Below, piece after piece: positions 52,168 to 61,783 of a DNA stretch of 64,000 nt (positions are counted from its first letter, which is position 1; each line of letters starts with the position of its first letter). The notes beneath the pieces were generated by a model. It had not been told where the DNA came from, did no database searches, and saw nothing but the letters and a program-made list of their open reading frames with translations. Source of the DNA: Microbacterium neungamense (GTDB lineage: Bacteria > Actinomycetota > Actinomycetes > Actinomycetales > Microbacteriaceae); NCBI RefSeq assembly GCF_024971095.1, contig NZ_CP069717.1, positions 620,001 through 684,000 on the forward strand, read 5' to 3'. Both the position numbers and the translations under genes were made by a program.

Positions 52168-53400
52168 TCACGGGCGGTGGGAGAGGCGCAGCCGCGCCGC
52201 CCGGTACAGCACGCCGACGAGCACCACGCCCGTGCCGACCAGCGACGCCAGCGGCGGCAGCGTGCTCACCAGCACCAGGCATCCGACCGCGCCGACCAGC
52301 TGCAGCGCCCGCGGGTAGCGGCGGGCCCCGCCCTCCTGCCGGAACGCCGACGCGTTCGCGAGCAGGTAGTACAGCAGCACGCCGAACGAGGAGAACCCGA
52401 TCGCGCCGCGCAGGTCGGCGACCAGGACGATCGCGACGACGACGGCCCCGATCGCGATCTCGGCCCGGCGCGGCACGTGCCACCGCTCGTCCACCCCCGC
52501 CAGGAACCGGGGCAGGTCGGCCTCCCGCGCCATGGCGAGCGTGGTGCGGCCGATCCCGGTCAGCAGCGCCAGCAGGGCGCCCAGGGACGCCGTCGCCGCC
52601 GCGATCCGCACCACCGGGGCGAGCGGAGCCCAGCCCGCCGCGGCGAGCACGTCCGCGAGCGGGGCCGCCCGGCCGATCGCGTCCGCCCCGAGCGTCAGCG
52701 TCGTGGCCAGCCCGGTGAGCGCGTACACCACGAGGGCGCCGGCGAGGGCGATCGTCACGGCACGCGGGATGGTGCGGGCCGGGTCGACGACCTCCTCGCC
52801 CATCGTGGCGATGCGCGCGTAACCGGCGAAGGCGAAGAACAGCAGGCCTGCGCCCTGCAGCACGCCGTACGCCGTGGCATCGGGCAGCGGCGCCGGGTCC
52901 GCGGTCGGAGCCGCGGTCAGCCCCGCCGCGACGACGACCGCGAGCCCCAGCAGCGAGCAGACCACGAGGATGCGGGTGAGCAGCGCGGTGCGGGTGACGC
53001 CGACGCAGTTCACGGCGGTGAGGGCGACGACGGCCGCGACCGCCACCGGCGTCCGCCAGCCCTCCGGCGCCGCATAGGCGGCGAAGGTCATCGCCATCGC
53101 CGCGCAGCTGGCGATCTTCCCGATCACGAAGCACCAGCCCGCCACGAATCCCGCCCACGGCCCGATCTCGGCACGCGCGTACGCGTACGTGCCGCCGGAG
53201 ACCGGATGCACGGCCGCAAGCTGCGCGGAGGAGGTGGCGTTGCAGTAGGCCACCAGCGCCGCGACCGCGAGGGCGATGAACACCCCGGAACCGGCCGCGC
53301 CCAGCGCCGGCGACCAGACGGCGAAGACGCCGGCGCCGATCATCGAGCCCAGCCCGATGGCGACGGCGTCGGTCAGCTGGAGACGTCGTGCGAGCGGCAT
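52168..53400 (-). CDS. APC-family amino acid permease
   Basis: 410 residues from ATG 53400 (MPLARRLQLTDAVAIGLGSM). The substrate-binding first helix motif GLGSMIGAGVFAVWSPAL is characteristic of APC transporters. About 11-12 helices follow, including HPVSGGTYAYARAEIGPWAG, FFAFAGYARIATMGEEVVDP and FSSFGVLLYYLLANASAF. The protein should import an amino acid or amine with protons; specificity is not readable. It is monocistronic on the minus strand, with a short gene-free stretch 53401-53563 upstream. Confidence 0.93.
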   Translation of the reverse strand: MPLARRLQLTDAVAIGLGSMIGAGVFAVWSPALGAAGSGVFIALAVAALVAYCNATSSAQLAAVHPVSGGTYAYARAEIGPWAGFVAGWCFVIGKIASCAAMAMTFAAYAAPEGWRTPVAVAAVVALTAVNCVGVTRTALLTRILVVCSLLGLAVVVAAGLTAAPTADPAPLPDATAYGVLQGAGLLFFAFAGYARIATMGEEVVDPARTIPRAVTIALAGALVVYALTGLATTLTLGADAIGRAAPLADVLAAAGWAPLAPVVRIAAATASLGALLALLTGIGRTTLAMAREADLPRFLAGVDERWHVPRRAEIAIGAVVVAIVLVADLRGAIGFSSFGVLLYYLLANASAFRQEGGARRYPRALQLVGAVGCLVLVSTLPPLASLVGTGVVLVGVLYRAARLRLSHRP

Positions 53401-53614
53401 CCGTCCATCGTGGCACGGGCGGTGACCCGACGGCGGATCCCGGCGTCCGCGCTGTGTCGGCTCCCGAGGACCCGGGCGGCCCGGCCAGGATGGGAGAGGC
53501 CGGCGCCCGCGGATCCGCGGTGCGCATCCGGCACCGACCACGACCCGCCGGGAAGGGACCGCCATAACCGACGCCGCCGTACGCCGCCCCGGGGTCGCTC
53601 CGGCTCCCACCGCC

Positions 53615-54601
53615 GTGCCCTGGACCGCGGTGGTCCTGTTCACCGTTCTCGCCTGCGGCCTGGCCTGGCTGGTCGCGCTGCCGCTGTGGCTGGGGGACGG
53701 GCTCGCCGCGCCGATCGCCGCCGCCGTGCTGCCGGCGATGATGCTCACGCCCGCGCTCGCCGCGGTGATCGTCGCCTTCGTGCTCCGGATGCCGCCGCGC
53801 GGCGAGCGCGGGCGGTTCCTGGGCGTGTGGCCGCTCCGGCCCGCTCGCCGCGTGGTGTGGCTGAGCGTGATCGGATGGCTGGCGCCGCCGCTGGTCGTCG
53901 GGGCGAGCCTCCTCGTCGCCGTGGCGCTCCGCGTCCTGAAGCTGGATCCGACGTTCGGCGCCTTCGCCCGCGAGCTCGAGCGCGCCGTTCCGCCCGGCAC
54001 GCCGCTGCCGCCGGTCGGCGTCCTCGTCGCCGCCCAGGTCGCCTCGATCCCCGTCGCCACGCTGGTGAACAGCCTGTTCGCGTTCGGGGAGGAGCTCGGC
54101 TGGCGGGGCTGGCTGCTCCCGGCGCTGCGGCCGCTCGGCACCTGGCCGGCGCGGCTGATCAGCGGGGTGATCTGGGGTGTGTGGCACAGCCCGGTGATCC
54201 TGCTCGGATACAACTTCGCCCGCACCGACGTCACCGGGGTGCTGTTCATGATCGGCGGATGCCTCGCCTGGGGCGTGCTGCTGGGCTGGCTGCGCCTGCG
54301 GTCGGGCTCGGTGTGGCCGGCCGTGCTCGCCCACGGCGCGCTGAACGCCTCCGGCGGGCTGATCCTCCTCGTCGCTGCCGGCCGGCCTGACCTCGCACTC
54401 GCCGGTCCGCTCGGCGTGGCCGGCTGGATCGTGTGCGGCCTCCTCGCGGTGGTGCTCGTGCTGACCGGGCAGTTCCGGCGGCAGCCCGCGCTCGCCCGTC
54501 GGCGCCGCGCATGCCGACCGCGCCGCCGCCGACCGCGCCTCCCGCCTCCGGACCGTCGGCTCCGGAGGCTTGACCGCACCGCATCCGGCGGGGTTGGCTG
54601 A
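53615..54601 (+). CDS. CPBP-family intramembrane metalloprotease
   Basis: 328 residues from GTG 53615. About eight hydrophobic helices; the CPBP/Abi motifs are FAFGEELGWRGWLLPAL (EExxxR), GVIWGVWHSPVILLGY (His) and VLAHGALNASGG (HxxxN). Such enzymes cleave within membranes; roles range from CAAX processing to bacteriocin immunity, and none can be chosen here. The in-frame sequence extends upstream with a well-placed GGAAGGGA, but the codon at the expected start (53564) is ATA, so translation may begin there inefficiently or at the GTG. The very basic C-terminus overlaps the region just before the methyltransferase gene. Confidence 0.87.
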   Translation: MPWTAVVLFTVLACGLAWLVALPLWLGDGLAAPIAAAVLPAMMLTPALAAVIVAFVLRMPPRGERGRFLGVWPLRPARRVVWLSVIGWLAPPLVVGASLLVAVALRVLKLDPTFGAFARELERAVPPGTPLPPVGVLVAAQVASIPVATLVNSLFAFGEELGWRGWLLPALRPLGTWPARLISGVIWGVWHSPVILLGYNFARTDVTGVLFMIGGCLAWGVLLGWLRLRSGSVWPAVLAHGALNASGGLILLVAAGRPDLALAGPLGVAGWIVCGLLAVVLVLTGQFRRQPALARRRRACRPRRRRPRLPPPDRRLRRLDRTASGGVG

Positions 54602-54605
54602 GCGC

Positions 54606-55274
54606 ATGGCTGAATCCACACCCTCCACCTGGCGCGCCGCCGACGACTTCCTCGCCGAGATCCTCATCGGACCGGACGCCGCCCTGGAAGGCGCGCTCGC
54701 CGCGCAGCGGGAGGCGGGGATGCCGGAGATCGAGGTCGCCCCGGTCAGCGGCAAGCTGCTGAACCTGCTGGTGCGGATCAGCGGCGCCCGCCGGGTGCTC
54801 GAGATCGGCACGCTGGGCGGGTACTCGACCATCTGGATGGCGCGCGCGGTGGGCGAGGGCGGCAAGGTCGTGACGATCGAGGCGGAGCCCGGCAACGCCG
54901 CCGTCGCGCGGCGCAGCATCGACGCCGCCGGGGTCGGCGACCGCGTCGACATCCGGATCGGGCGGGGCGCGGACGTGCTGCCGACCCTGCAGGGCGAGGA
55001 GCCGTTCGACCTGGTCTTCATCGACGCCGACAAGGAGTCCAACACGATCTACCTGGACTGGGCGGCCCGGCTCGGGCATCCGGGCACCGTCGTCGTGCTC
55101 GACAACATCGGCCGCGACGGTGAGATCGTGAACCCCGGCAGCACCGACTCGAAGGTCATCGGCACCAGGCAGGCGCTGCGGATGCTGGGGGAGGATCCCC
55201 GCTTCGACGCCACCGCGCTGCAGACGGTCGGCCTGAAGGGCTGGGACGGCGTCGCGATCGCCGTCGTCGTCTGA
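54606..55274 (+). CDS. SAM-dependent O-methyltransferase (family 3)
   Basis: 222 residues from ATG 54606, four bases after the CPBP stop; a longer start would overlap that gene. The class I fold is clear: SGARRVLEIGTLGGYSTIWM (motif I), VVTIEAEPGNAAVARRS (motif II acidic residue), PFDLVFIDADKESNTIYLDW (metal-binding Asp) and GTVVVLDNIGRDGEI with the DN pair. These are the metal-dependent catechol or caffeoyl-CoA type. The natural substrate is unknown. Confidence 0.92.
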   Translation: MAESTPSTWRAADDFLAEILIGPDAALEGALAAQREAGMPEIEVAPVSGKLLNLLVRISGARRVLEIGTLGGYSTIWMARAVGEGGKVVTIEAEPGNAAVARRSIDAAGVGDRVDIRIGRGADVLPTLQGEEPFDLVFIDADKESNTIYLDWAARLGHPGTVVVLDNIGRDGEIVNPGSTDSKVIGTRQALRMLGEDPRFDATALQTVGLKGWDGVAIAVVV

Positions 55275-55355
55275 GAAGCGGGCGCCCACCCCGCCCGCAC
55301 GCTGATGAGGTCGGCGCCCGCCGTCACCGGCCGCGGCCGCCGCCGTACCCCTCGC

Positions 55356-56699
<1,344 letters not shown>

Positions 56700-56763
56700 C
56701 CTCCGGGCCGGGCCCGCACAGGCCGCCCGGCCCGACGACATCCGCTGAGACGAAGGGGGAACC

Positions 56764-57336
56764 ATGGCACGACGCCCGGTTCCCCCTTCGCCGTCTCCGC
56801 GCGCGGGTGCCGCACAGGCCGCGCCGGCGAAGGGACGTCGCGCCCGCACGTCCGTCGGCAGCGCCCGCGGCGCTGCGCCGGCATCCGGCCGCCGTCGCGA
56901 CGTCGACGTGCGGGAGTGGACCAGCGGCATCCGGCTCTCCGGCTTCGCCGTCATCATGCTCTCCCTCGTCATCCTCGGCACCTGGGTGCTGGTGCCCACG
57001 CTCGGCACCTACCTCGAGCAGCGCCAGCGGATCGCGGCTCTGGAGGAGTCCGTGCAGCTGACGAAGGAGGAGATCGCCGCGCTCGAGCACCAGCAGGAGC
57101 GCTGGGAGGACCCCGCCTACATCACCGCGCAGGCCCGGGAGCGGCTGTACTACGTGCGGCCGGGGGAGGTCGTCTACCTCATCGACAACGACCTCGAGCC
57201 CACCGACCTGCCGCGGGCGCAGACACCGGTCAGCGACGAGATCGCCGAGCGCCCCTCGGACTGGATGCCCCAGCTGCTGCGCAGCATCGTGGGCGCCGGG
57301 CTGGCGCAGAGCGCGGTCGAAGCCCCGGCCGGCTGA
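56764..57336 (+). CDS. FtsB/DivIC-family septum formation protein
   Basis: 190 residues. A long basic, Ala/Pro-rich cytoplasmic N-terminus (about 50 residues) precedes one membrane helix (GFAVIMLSLVILGTWVLVPT) and a coiled coil (YLEQRQRIAALEESVQLTKE with EIAALEHQQERWEDPAYITA), then ARERLYYVRPGEVVYLID, the conserved FtsB/DivIC end. It should act in the FtsQ-FtsL-FtsB divisome complex. AAGGGGGAACC precedes the ATG. The order eno, ftsB-like, DUF501 is conserved in actinobacteria. Confidence 0.93.
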   Translation: MARRPVPPSPSPRAGAAQAAPAKGRRARTSVGSARGAAPASGRRRDVDVREWTSGIRLSGFAVIMLSLVILGTWVLVPTLGTYLEQRQRIAALEESVQLTKEEIAALEHQQERWEDPAYITAQARERLYYVRPGEVVYLIDNDLEPTDLPRAQTPVSDEIAERPSDWMPQLLRSIVGAGLAQSAVEAPAG

Positions 57337-57359
57337 GCCTTCCTCCAGGTGCGCTCCCG

Positions 57360-57365
57360 TACCCT
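57360..57365 (+). promoter_or_regulatory. -10 box for leaderless DUF501 transcript
   Basis: TACCCT, then GGAGAC, then the GTG at 57372. Confidence 0.45.
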
Positions 57366-57371
57366 GGAGAC

Positions 57372-57902
57372 GTGACGACACCGCCCTTCGCGCCCCCGAC
57401 CGACGCCGAGATCTCCGTGGTCTCCGAGCAGCTCGGCCGCGCCGCGCGCGGTGTCGTCGGCATCGCGGCGCGCTGCGTCTGCGGCAACCCGACGGTGGTC
57501 GCCACGGCGCCGCGCCTGGAGGACGGCACGCCGTTCCCGACGTTCTACTACCTCACGCATCCCGCCGCGACGGCCGCGATGTCCACCCTCGAGGCCGGCC
57601 AGCTCATGCCCGAGCTGGCGGCGCTCCTGGAGCAGGACGACATCGCCGACGCGTACCGCGCCGCGCACGAGGCTTACCTGGCCGACCGGTCGCACTATGG
57701 CGAGGTGCCCGAGATCGACGGCATCTCCGCCGGCGGGATGCCGACGCGGGTGAAGTGCCTGCACGCGCTCGCCGGTCACGCGCTCGCCGCCGGTCCCGGC
57801 GTCAACCCGATCGGCGACGCCGCCCTCGCCCGCTCCTCCTGGTCGCCGGAGCGATGCGCGTGCGTCCGTCCCGGCGCCGCGCGCGGAGACGAGGCGGGAT
57901 GA
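57372..57902 (+). CDS. DUF501-family protein
   Basis: 176 residues from GTG 57372. Diagnostic segments are VSEQLGRAARGVVGIAARCV with CGNPTVVATAPRLEDGTPFP and TFYYLTHPAATAAMSTLEAG, plus MPTRVKCLHALAGHALAAGP and the terminal CACVRP. Conserved cysteines and histidines suggest a metal or redox site, but the function is unknown. It overlaps the following peptidase gene by ATGA, so the two are translationally coupled. Confidence 0.93.
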   Translation: MTTPPFAPPTDAEISVVSEQLGRAARGVVGIAARCVCGNPTVVATAPRLEDGTPFPTFYYLTHPAATAAMSTLEAGQLMPELAALLEQDDIADAYRAAHEAYLADRSHYGEVPEIDGISAGGMPTRVKCLHALAGHALAAGPGVNPIGDAALARSSWSPERCACVRPGAARGDEAG

Positions 57903-59224
57903 TCACGCGGCGGATGCTGCGCAGCATCGTCGCGGTCGCGGCGGTGGCGGCATCCGTGCTCCTGGCCGGGGCCGCCCCGGCAGCCGCATCAGCCACCCCC
58001 GCGCCGACGCCCACCCCGCCCATCCCGGACCAGCGCGCCGACCCGGTGCGGGGCGCGCAGTACTGGCTGGACGGGTCGAGGATCCGCGACGCGTGGCAGG
58101 TGACGCGCGGGAAGGGCACCACGATCGCGATCATCGACACCGGCATCGGCAAGCCCCCGGTGACCTTCGACGGCGCGGTCGCGGACGGCGCCGACTTCTC
58201 CGGCAGCGGCACCGAGGACGGACGCACCCCGGTCGGCGCCGTGAACAGCAATCACGGGACCTGGGTGGCCTCCCTCGCCGCCGGCCGCGGCAATCCGGAC
58301 GGCACCGGCCTGATCGGCGTGGCCCCCGAGGCGCAGCTGCTGTCGATCTCGCTCGGCTTCGGGGCGTCCGCGGCGGCCCCGTTCACCGAGCAGGTCGCGG
58401 ACGCCATGCGCTGGTCGGTGGACCACGGCGCCGACGTGATCAACCTGTCCTTCACGACGAACACGCTGGACTGGGATCAGAGCTGGGACGAGGCGTTCCT
58501 GTACGCCTTCGAGCACGACGTGGTCGTCGTGGTCGCCGCGGGGAACCGGGGGAGCGGCACCGGCATCGTCGGCGCTCCCGCCACCATCCCCGGCGTCCTC
58601 ACGGTCGGCGGGGTGGACCAGGCCGGCAAGGCGAGCCTGGAGGCGTCCACCCAGGGCTTCACCATCGGCGTCTCCGCGCCCAGCGAGGACCTGCTCGGCA
58701 TGTCCGCGGACGGCAAGGTGGTGCAGTGGGACGGCACCAGCGGCGCCGCCCCCATCGTGGCGGGTGCGGCGGCGCTCGTGCGCTCCGCGCACCCCGACCT
58801 GGACGCCGCCAACGTCATCAACCGGATCATCAGGACGGCGGCGCCCGTCCCCGGCGCCGCGAAGCCGCACGATCCGCTCTACGGCTACGGGCTGCTCGAC
58901 GTGCACGCGGCCGTGACGGCGTCCGTCGCCCCGGTCGCGGAGAACCCGATGGGCGACCTCGAGGAGTGGATCCGGCTGCATCGGCGCGCGGCATCCGAGC
59001 CCCAGCCGGAACCGGAGGTGACGCCCGTGAGCGTGCCGCCGCTGCCGGCTGCGGACCCGCCCAGCGAGCCCGGATCGCCCCTGCTGCCGAGCTCTGAGTC
59101 GCTGCGTTACGGTACCCTCCCGCTTCTAGCACTCACGGTCCCTGGTATCCTGATCGGGCTTGGCGTCACCGCAGCTGCCCGGCGCATCCGTCTGGCGCGC
59201 GGTCGTCGCACGCCTTCACCCTGA
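57899..59224 (+). CDS. Membrane-anchored subtilisin-like serine protease (mycosin-like)
   Basis: 441 residues from ATG 57899 (MITRRMLRS), which overlaps the DUF501 stop. There is a Sec signal peptide (cleavage around PAAASA, near residue 33). The S8 triad is visible: TIAIIDTGIG (D80), VNSNHGTWVASLAAG (H119), VAAGNRGSG (oxyanion N216) and WDGTSGAAPIVAGAAALVRS (S281). A Pro-rich linker leads to a C-terminal membrane helix (PLLALTVPGILIGLGV) and basic tail. The layout resembles mycosins of type VII secretion, but no such system is in the window. The active site should face outside. Confidence 0.93.
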   Translation: MITRRMLRSIVAVAAVAASVLLAGAAPAAASATPAPTPTPPIPDQRADPVRGAQYWLDGSRIRDAWQVTRGKGTTIAIIDTGIGKPPVTFDGAVADGADFSGSGTEDGRTPVGAVNSNHGTWVASLAAGRGNPDGTGLIGVAPEAQLLSISLGFGASAAAPFTEQVADAMRWSVDHGADVINLSFTTNTLDWDQSWDEAFLYAFEHDVVVVVAAGNRGSGTGIVGAPATIPGVLTVGGVDQAGKASLEASTQGFTIGVSAPSEDLLGMSADGKVVQWDGTSGAAPIVAGAAALVRSAHPDLDAANVINRIIRTAAPVPGAAKPHDPLYGYGLLDVHAAVTASVAPVAENPMGDLEEWIRLHRRAASEPQPEPEVTPVSVPPLPAADPPSEPGSPLLPSSESLRYGTLPLLALTVPGILIGLGVTAAARRIRLARGRRTPSP

Positions 59225-59244
59225 CGACGAGGAGTTGTCCCCCT

Positions 59245-60780
59245 GTGCCTCAGAACACCGCCGTGCCTGAGAACGCCGTGCCGAAGATCCTGATCGTCGG
59301 TGGAGGCTACGCAGGCTTCTACACGGCCTGGAAGCTCGAGAAGCACCTCCGCAAGGGCGAGGCCGAGGTCACCATGGTCGACCCGCTGCCCTACATGACG
59401 TACCAGCCCTTCCTGCCCGAGGTCGCGGCCGGATCGATCGAGCCGCGTCACGCGGTGGTCGCGCATCGCCGTCACCTCAAGCGCACCAACGTCATCACCG
59501 CGAAGGTCACCGGCATCGACCACGCCAACAATGTCGCCACGATCACGCCCCCGATCGGCGAGCCGTACGAGTTCGCGTACGACCAGATCGTCGTCACCGC
59601 CGGCGCCGTCTCGCGCACGTTCCCGATCCCCGGCATCGCCGACAACGCGATCGGGATGAAGACCATCGAGGAGGCCGTCGCCGTCCGCGACCGCCTGTTG
59701 TCGAACTTCGACAAGGCGGCCGCCATCCCGGCCGGGCCGGAGCGCGACCGGCTGCTCACCGTCGTCGTCGTCGGTGGCGGCTTCGCCGGCATCGAGGCGT
59801 TCGCCGAGCTGCGCTCGCTGGCATCCGCCCTCGTCTCCAAGTACCCCCAGCTCACCTTCGAGGACACCCACTTCCACCTCATCGAGGCGATGGGGCGGAT
59901 CATGCCGGAGGTCTCGCTGAAGACCAGCGAGTGGGTGCTGAAGGACCTCGCCAAGCGCGGCGCGAACGTGCACCTGGACACCCAGGTCACCAGCGCGGTC
60001 GACGGCGACGTCGAGCTCTCCACCGGCGAGGTGATCCCGGCCGACCTGATCGTGTGGACTGCCGGTGTGATGGCCAACCCGACCGTCGTGCGCGGCGGCG
60101 ACCTGCCCGTCGAGGAGCGCGGCCGGATCCAGACCCGTGCCGACCTGCGCGTCGGCACCGCGGACGAGATCGTCGAGGGCGCGTGGGCGGCCGGCGACGT
60201 GTCGGCCGTGCCGGACCTCTCCGGCGGCGGCGTCGGCGGCTACTGCGTGCCGAACGCCCAGCACGCCGTGCGCCAGGCCAAGCTGCTCGCCAAGAACCTC
60301 GTCGCCGTGCTGCGCGGCGAGGAGCCGAAGGAGTACTTCCACAAGAACCTCGGCGCCGTGGCCGGTCTCGGCCTCTACAACGGCGTCTTCCAGTCCGGCG
60401 ACATCGCGCTGAAGGGTTTCATCGCCTGGATCGCGCACCGCGGCTACCACGGCCTGGCCATGCCGTCGTGGGAGCGCAAGTGGCGCGTGCTGTGGGGCTG
60501 GTGGAACAACCTGTGGCTCGGCCGCGACATCGTGAACCTGCAGGCCGTGCAGCACCCGCGCGCCGCCTTCGAGGAGTTCGCGGCACGTCCGCGTCCGGCT
60601 GCGGATGCCACGGCGCCCGCGCCCGCGAAGACCGAGCCGGCCGCCGCGAAGGCCGAGCCGGCGGCGGCGAAGGCCGGCGCCGCGGCCGCGAAGAAGGATG
60701 CCGCGGACAAGAAGCCCGCCGCGAAGAAGCCGGTCGCCAAGAAGGCCTCGGTCAAGACGGCGGAGAAGGCGAGCGCCTGA
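59245..60780 (+). CDS. Type II NADH dehydrogenase (NDH-2)
   Basis: 511 residues from GTG 59245. It transfers electrons from NADH to menaquinone without pumping protons and sits on the inner membrane face. FAD site: PKILIVGGGYAGFYTAWKLE. NADH site: LLTVVVVGGGFAGIEAFAEL. The quinone region TYQPFLPEVAAGSIEPRHAV and the second FAD motif GAWAAGDVSAVPDLSGGGVG are present, followed by the membrane-association segment (HRGYHGLAMPSWERKWRVLW). The last 60 residues are an unusual Ala/Lys/Pro-rich tail (AAKKDAADKKPAAKKPVAKK) not needed for catalysis. A strong terminator follows. Confidence 0.95.
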   Translation: MPQNTAVPENAVPKILIVGGGYAGFYTAWKLEKHLRKGEAEVTMVDPLPYMTYQPFLPEVAAGSIEPRHAVVAHRRHLKRTNVITAKVTGIDHANNVATITPPIGEPYEFAYDQIVVTAGAVSRTFPIPGIADNAIGMKTIEEAVAVRDRLLSNFDKAAAIPAGPERDRLLTVVVVGGGFAGIEAFAELRSLASALVSKYPQLTFEDTHFHLIEAMGRIMPEVSLKTSEWVLKDLAKRGANVHLDTQVTSAVDGDVELSTGEVIPADLIVWTAGVMANPTVVRGGDLPVEERGRIQTRADLRVGTADEIVEGAWAAGDVSAVPDLSGGGVGGYCVPNAQHAVRQAKLLAKNLVAVLRGEEPKEYFHKNLGAVAGLGLYNGVFQSGDIALKGFIAWIAHRGYHGLAMPSWERKWRVLWGWWNNLWLGRDIVNLQAVQHPRAAFEEFAARPRPAADATAPAPAKTEPAAAKAEPAAAKAGAAAAKKDAADKKPAAKKPVAKKASVKTAEKASA

Positions 60781-60803
60781 TCCGGCCGGACGCCGAGCCG
60801 TCC

Positions 60804-60879
60804 GGACGCTGAGCCTGTCGAAGCGTCCGCAACTCGCCGGACGCTGAACCTGCCGGACGCTGAGCCTGTCGAAGCGTCC
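60804..60879. repeat. Two hairpin repeats of about 25 bp
   Basis: The unit GGACGCTGAGCCTGTCGAAG-CGTCC occurs at 60804-60828 and 60855-60879, with a diverged half copy between (GGACGCTGAACCTGCC). Each unit folds through GGACGCT/AGCGTCC. It lies in the 3' region of the NADH dehydrogenase gene and looks like a dispersed intergenic repeat. Confidence 0.75.
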
Positions 60880-60904
60880 GTCACGACCCGAAGTCACGAC
60901 CCGA

Positions 60905-60942
60905 AGAGCGCGCCGCGGTCCTCAGGACCCGGCGCGCTCTTT
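60905..60942 (+). terminator. Intrinsic terminator after the NADH dehydrogenase gene
   Basis: Arms AGAGCGCGCC (60905-60914) and GGCGCGCTCT (60931-60940) pair perfectly, with an inner GGTCCT/AGGACC stem, and are followed by TTT. It is the clearest classical terminator in the window. Confidence 0.8.
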
Positions 60943-60973
60943 CGCGTCCCCGAAACCCTCTTACCTTCGTCAT

Positions 60974-60990
60974 CTATCGAGTTACGATAG
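60974..60990. promoter_or_regulatory. Operator-like palindrome upstream of the DUF2975/XRE pair
   Basis: CTATCG-AGTTA-CGATAG lies 30 bases before the DUF2975 start; a half-site ATATCG follows at about 60996. Its AT-richness stands out against the flanks. It is a plausible binding site for the XRE regulator encoded by the second gene. Confidence 0.5.
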
Positions 60991-61019
60991 ATACATATCG
61001 TCGAACGTGAGGGGCTGAT

Positions 61020-61511
61020 ATGGGAAGACTGACGATCCTGGCGCTGCGGGTGGTCATCGCGCTGTCGCTGGCCGGCTCGGTGGTGGTGCAGGCGATGATC
61101 CTGCTCGCGGTGTGGCGCGACCTCGACGACGCCGGTGTCGCCGATGTGCAGAAGACCGTGCTGATCGCGATCTTCGCCCTCGGAGTGGTCACCATGCAGG
61201 TGTTCGCCGTGTGCATCTGGCAGCTGCTCACGCTGGTGCGGCGGGGCTCCGTGTTCTCGCATGCCGCCTTCCGGTACGTGGACGTGATCATCGGGGCGAT
61301 CGCCGCGGCATCCGTCCTCGCGTTCGCGCTGGCCGCGCTCCTCGCGCCAGGGGACGTCGCCCCGGGCATCGTCGGGCTGATCTGCGGCGTGTCGCTCGTG
61401 CTCGCCGGCATCGCGCTGCTCGTGGTCGTGATGCGGCGGCTGCTCGTGCAGGCGATCGAGCGGGATGCCGAGGCGCGGGCGCTGCGCTCCGAGCTGGACG
61501 AGGTGGTCTGA
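61020..61511 (+). CDS. DUF2975-family membrane protein
   Basis: 163 residues with four membrane helices: LTILALRVVIALSLAGSVVV, TVLIAIFALGVVTMQVFAVC, YVDVIIGAIAAASVLAFALA and GLICGVSLVLAGIALLVVVM. The spacing and LVRRGSVFSHAAFRYVDVI between helices two and three fit DUF2975, whose function is unknown. It ends directly at the start of an XRE regulator gene, the usual partner of DUF2975 proteins, so the two form a small operon. Confidence 0.88.
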   Translation: MGRLTILALRVVIALSLAGSVVVQAMILLAVWRDLDDAGVADVQKTVLIAIFALGVVTMQVFAVCIWQLLTLVRRGSVFSHAAFRYVDVIIGAIAAASVLAFALAALLAPGDVAPGIVGLICGVSLVLAGIALLVVVMRRLLVQAIERDAEARALRSELDEVV

Positions 61512-61769
61512 GTGCCGATCATCGTGGACGTCGACGTCATGCTGGCCCGGCGGAAGATGTCGGTGGGCACGCTCGCCGAGCGGATCGGGATCACTCCCGC
61601 GAACCTCGCCGTGCTGAAGAACGGCCGCGCCAAGGCGGTGCGGTTCTCCACCCTGGACGCGCTGTGCCGGGTGCTGGAGTGCCAGCCGGGGGACCTGCTG
61701 CGGTGGGAGCCGGACGAGGCGGCCGGCGAGCGGGGCGGCGAAGTGACCGTGGCCGCGCGGGAGGACTGA
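61512..61769 (+). CDS. XRE/Cro-type small transcriptional regulator
   Basis: 85 residues from GTG 61512, immediately after the TGA of the DUF2975 gene. It is almost entirely one helix-turn-helix domain: MLARRKMSVGTLAERIGITP, ANLAVLKNGRAKAVRFSTLD and ALCRVLECQPGDLLRWEPDE, the YozG-like type. It probably represses its own operon through the palindrome at 60974-60990; the signal sensed by the pair is unknown. Confidence 0.9.
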   Translation: MPIIVDVDVMLARRKMSVGTLAERIGITPANLAVLKNGRAKAVRFSTLDALCRVLECQPGDLLRWEPDEAAGERGGEVTVAARED

Positions 61770-61783
61770 GGACGCCGGCGGGG

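Noticed and set aside
57899..59224. Type VII secretion locus
   Set aside because: The mycosin-like protease is present, but no EccC, EccD or Esx-like gene occurs in the window.
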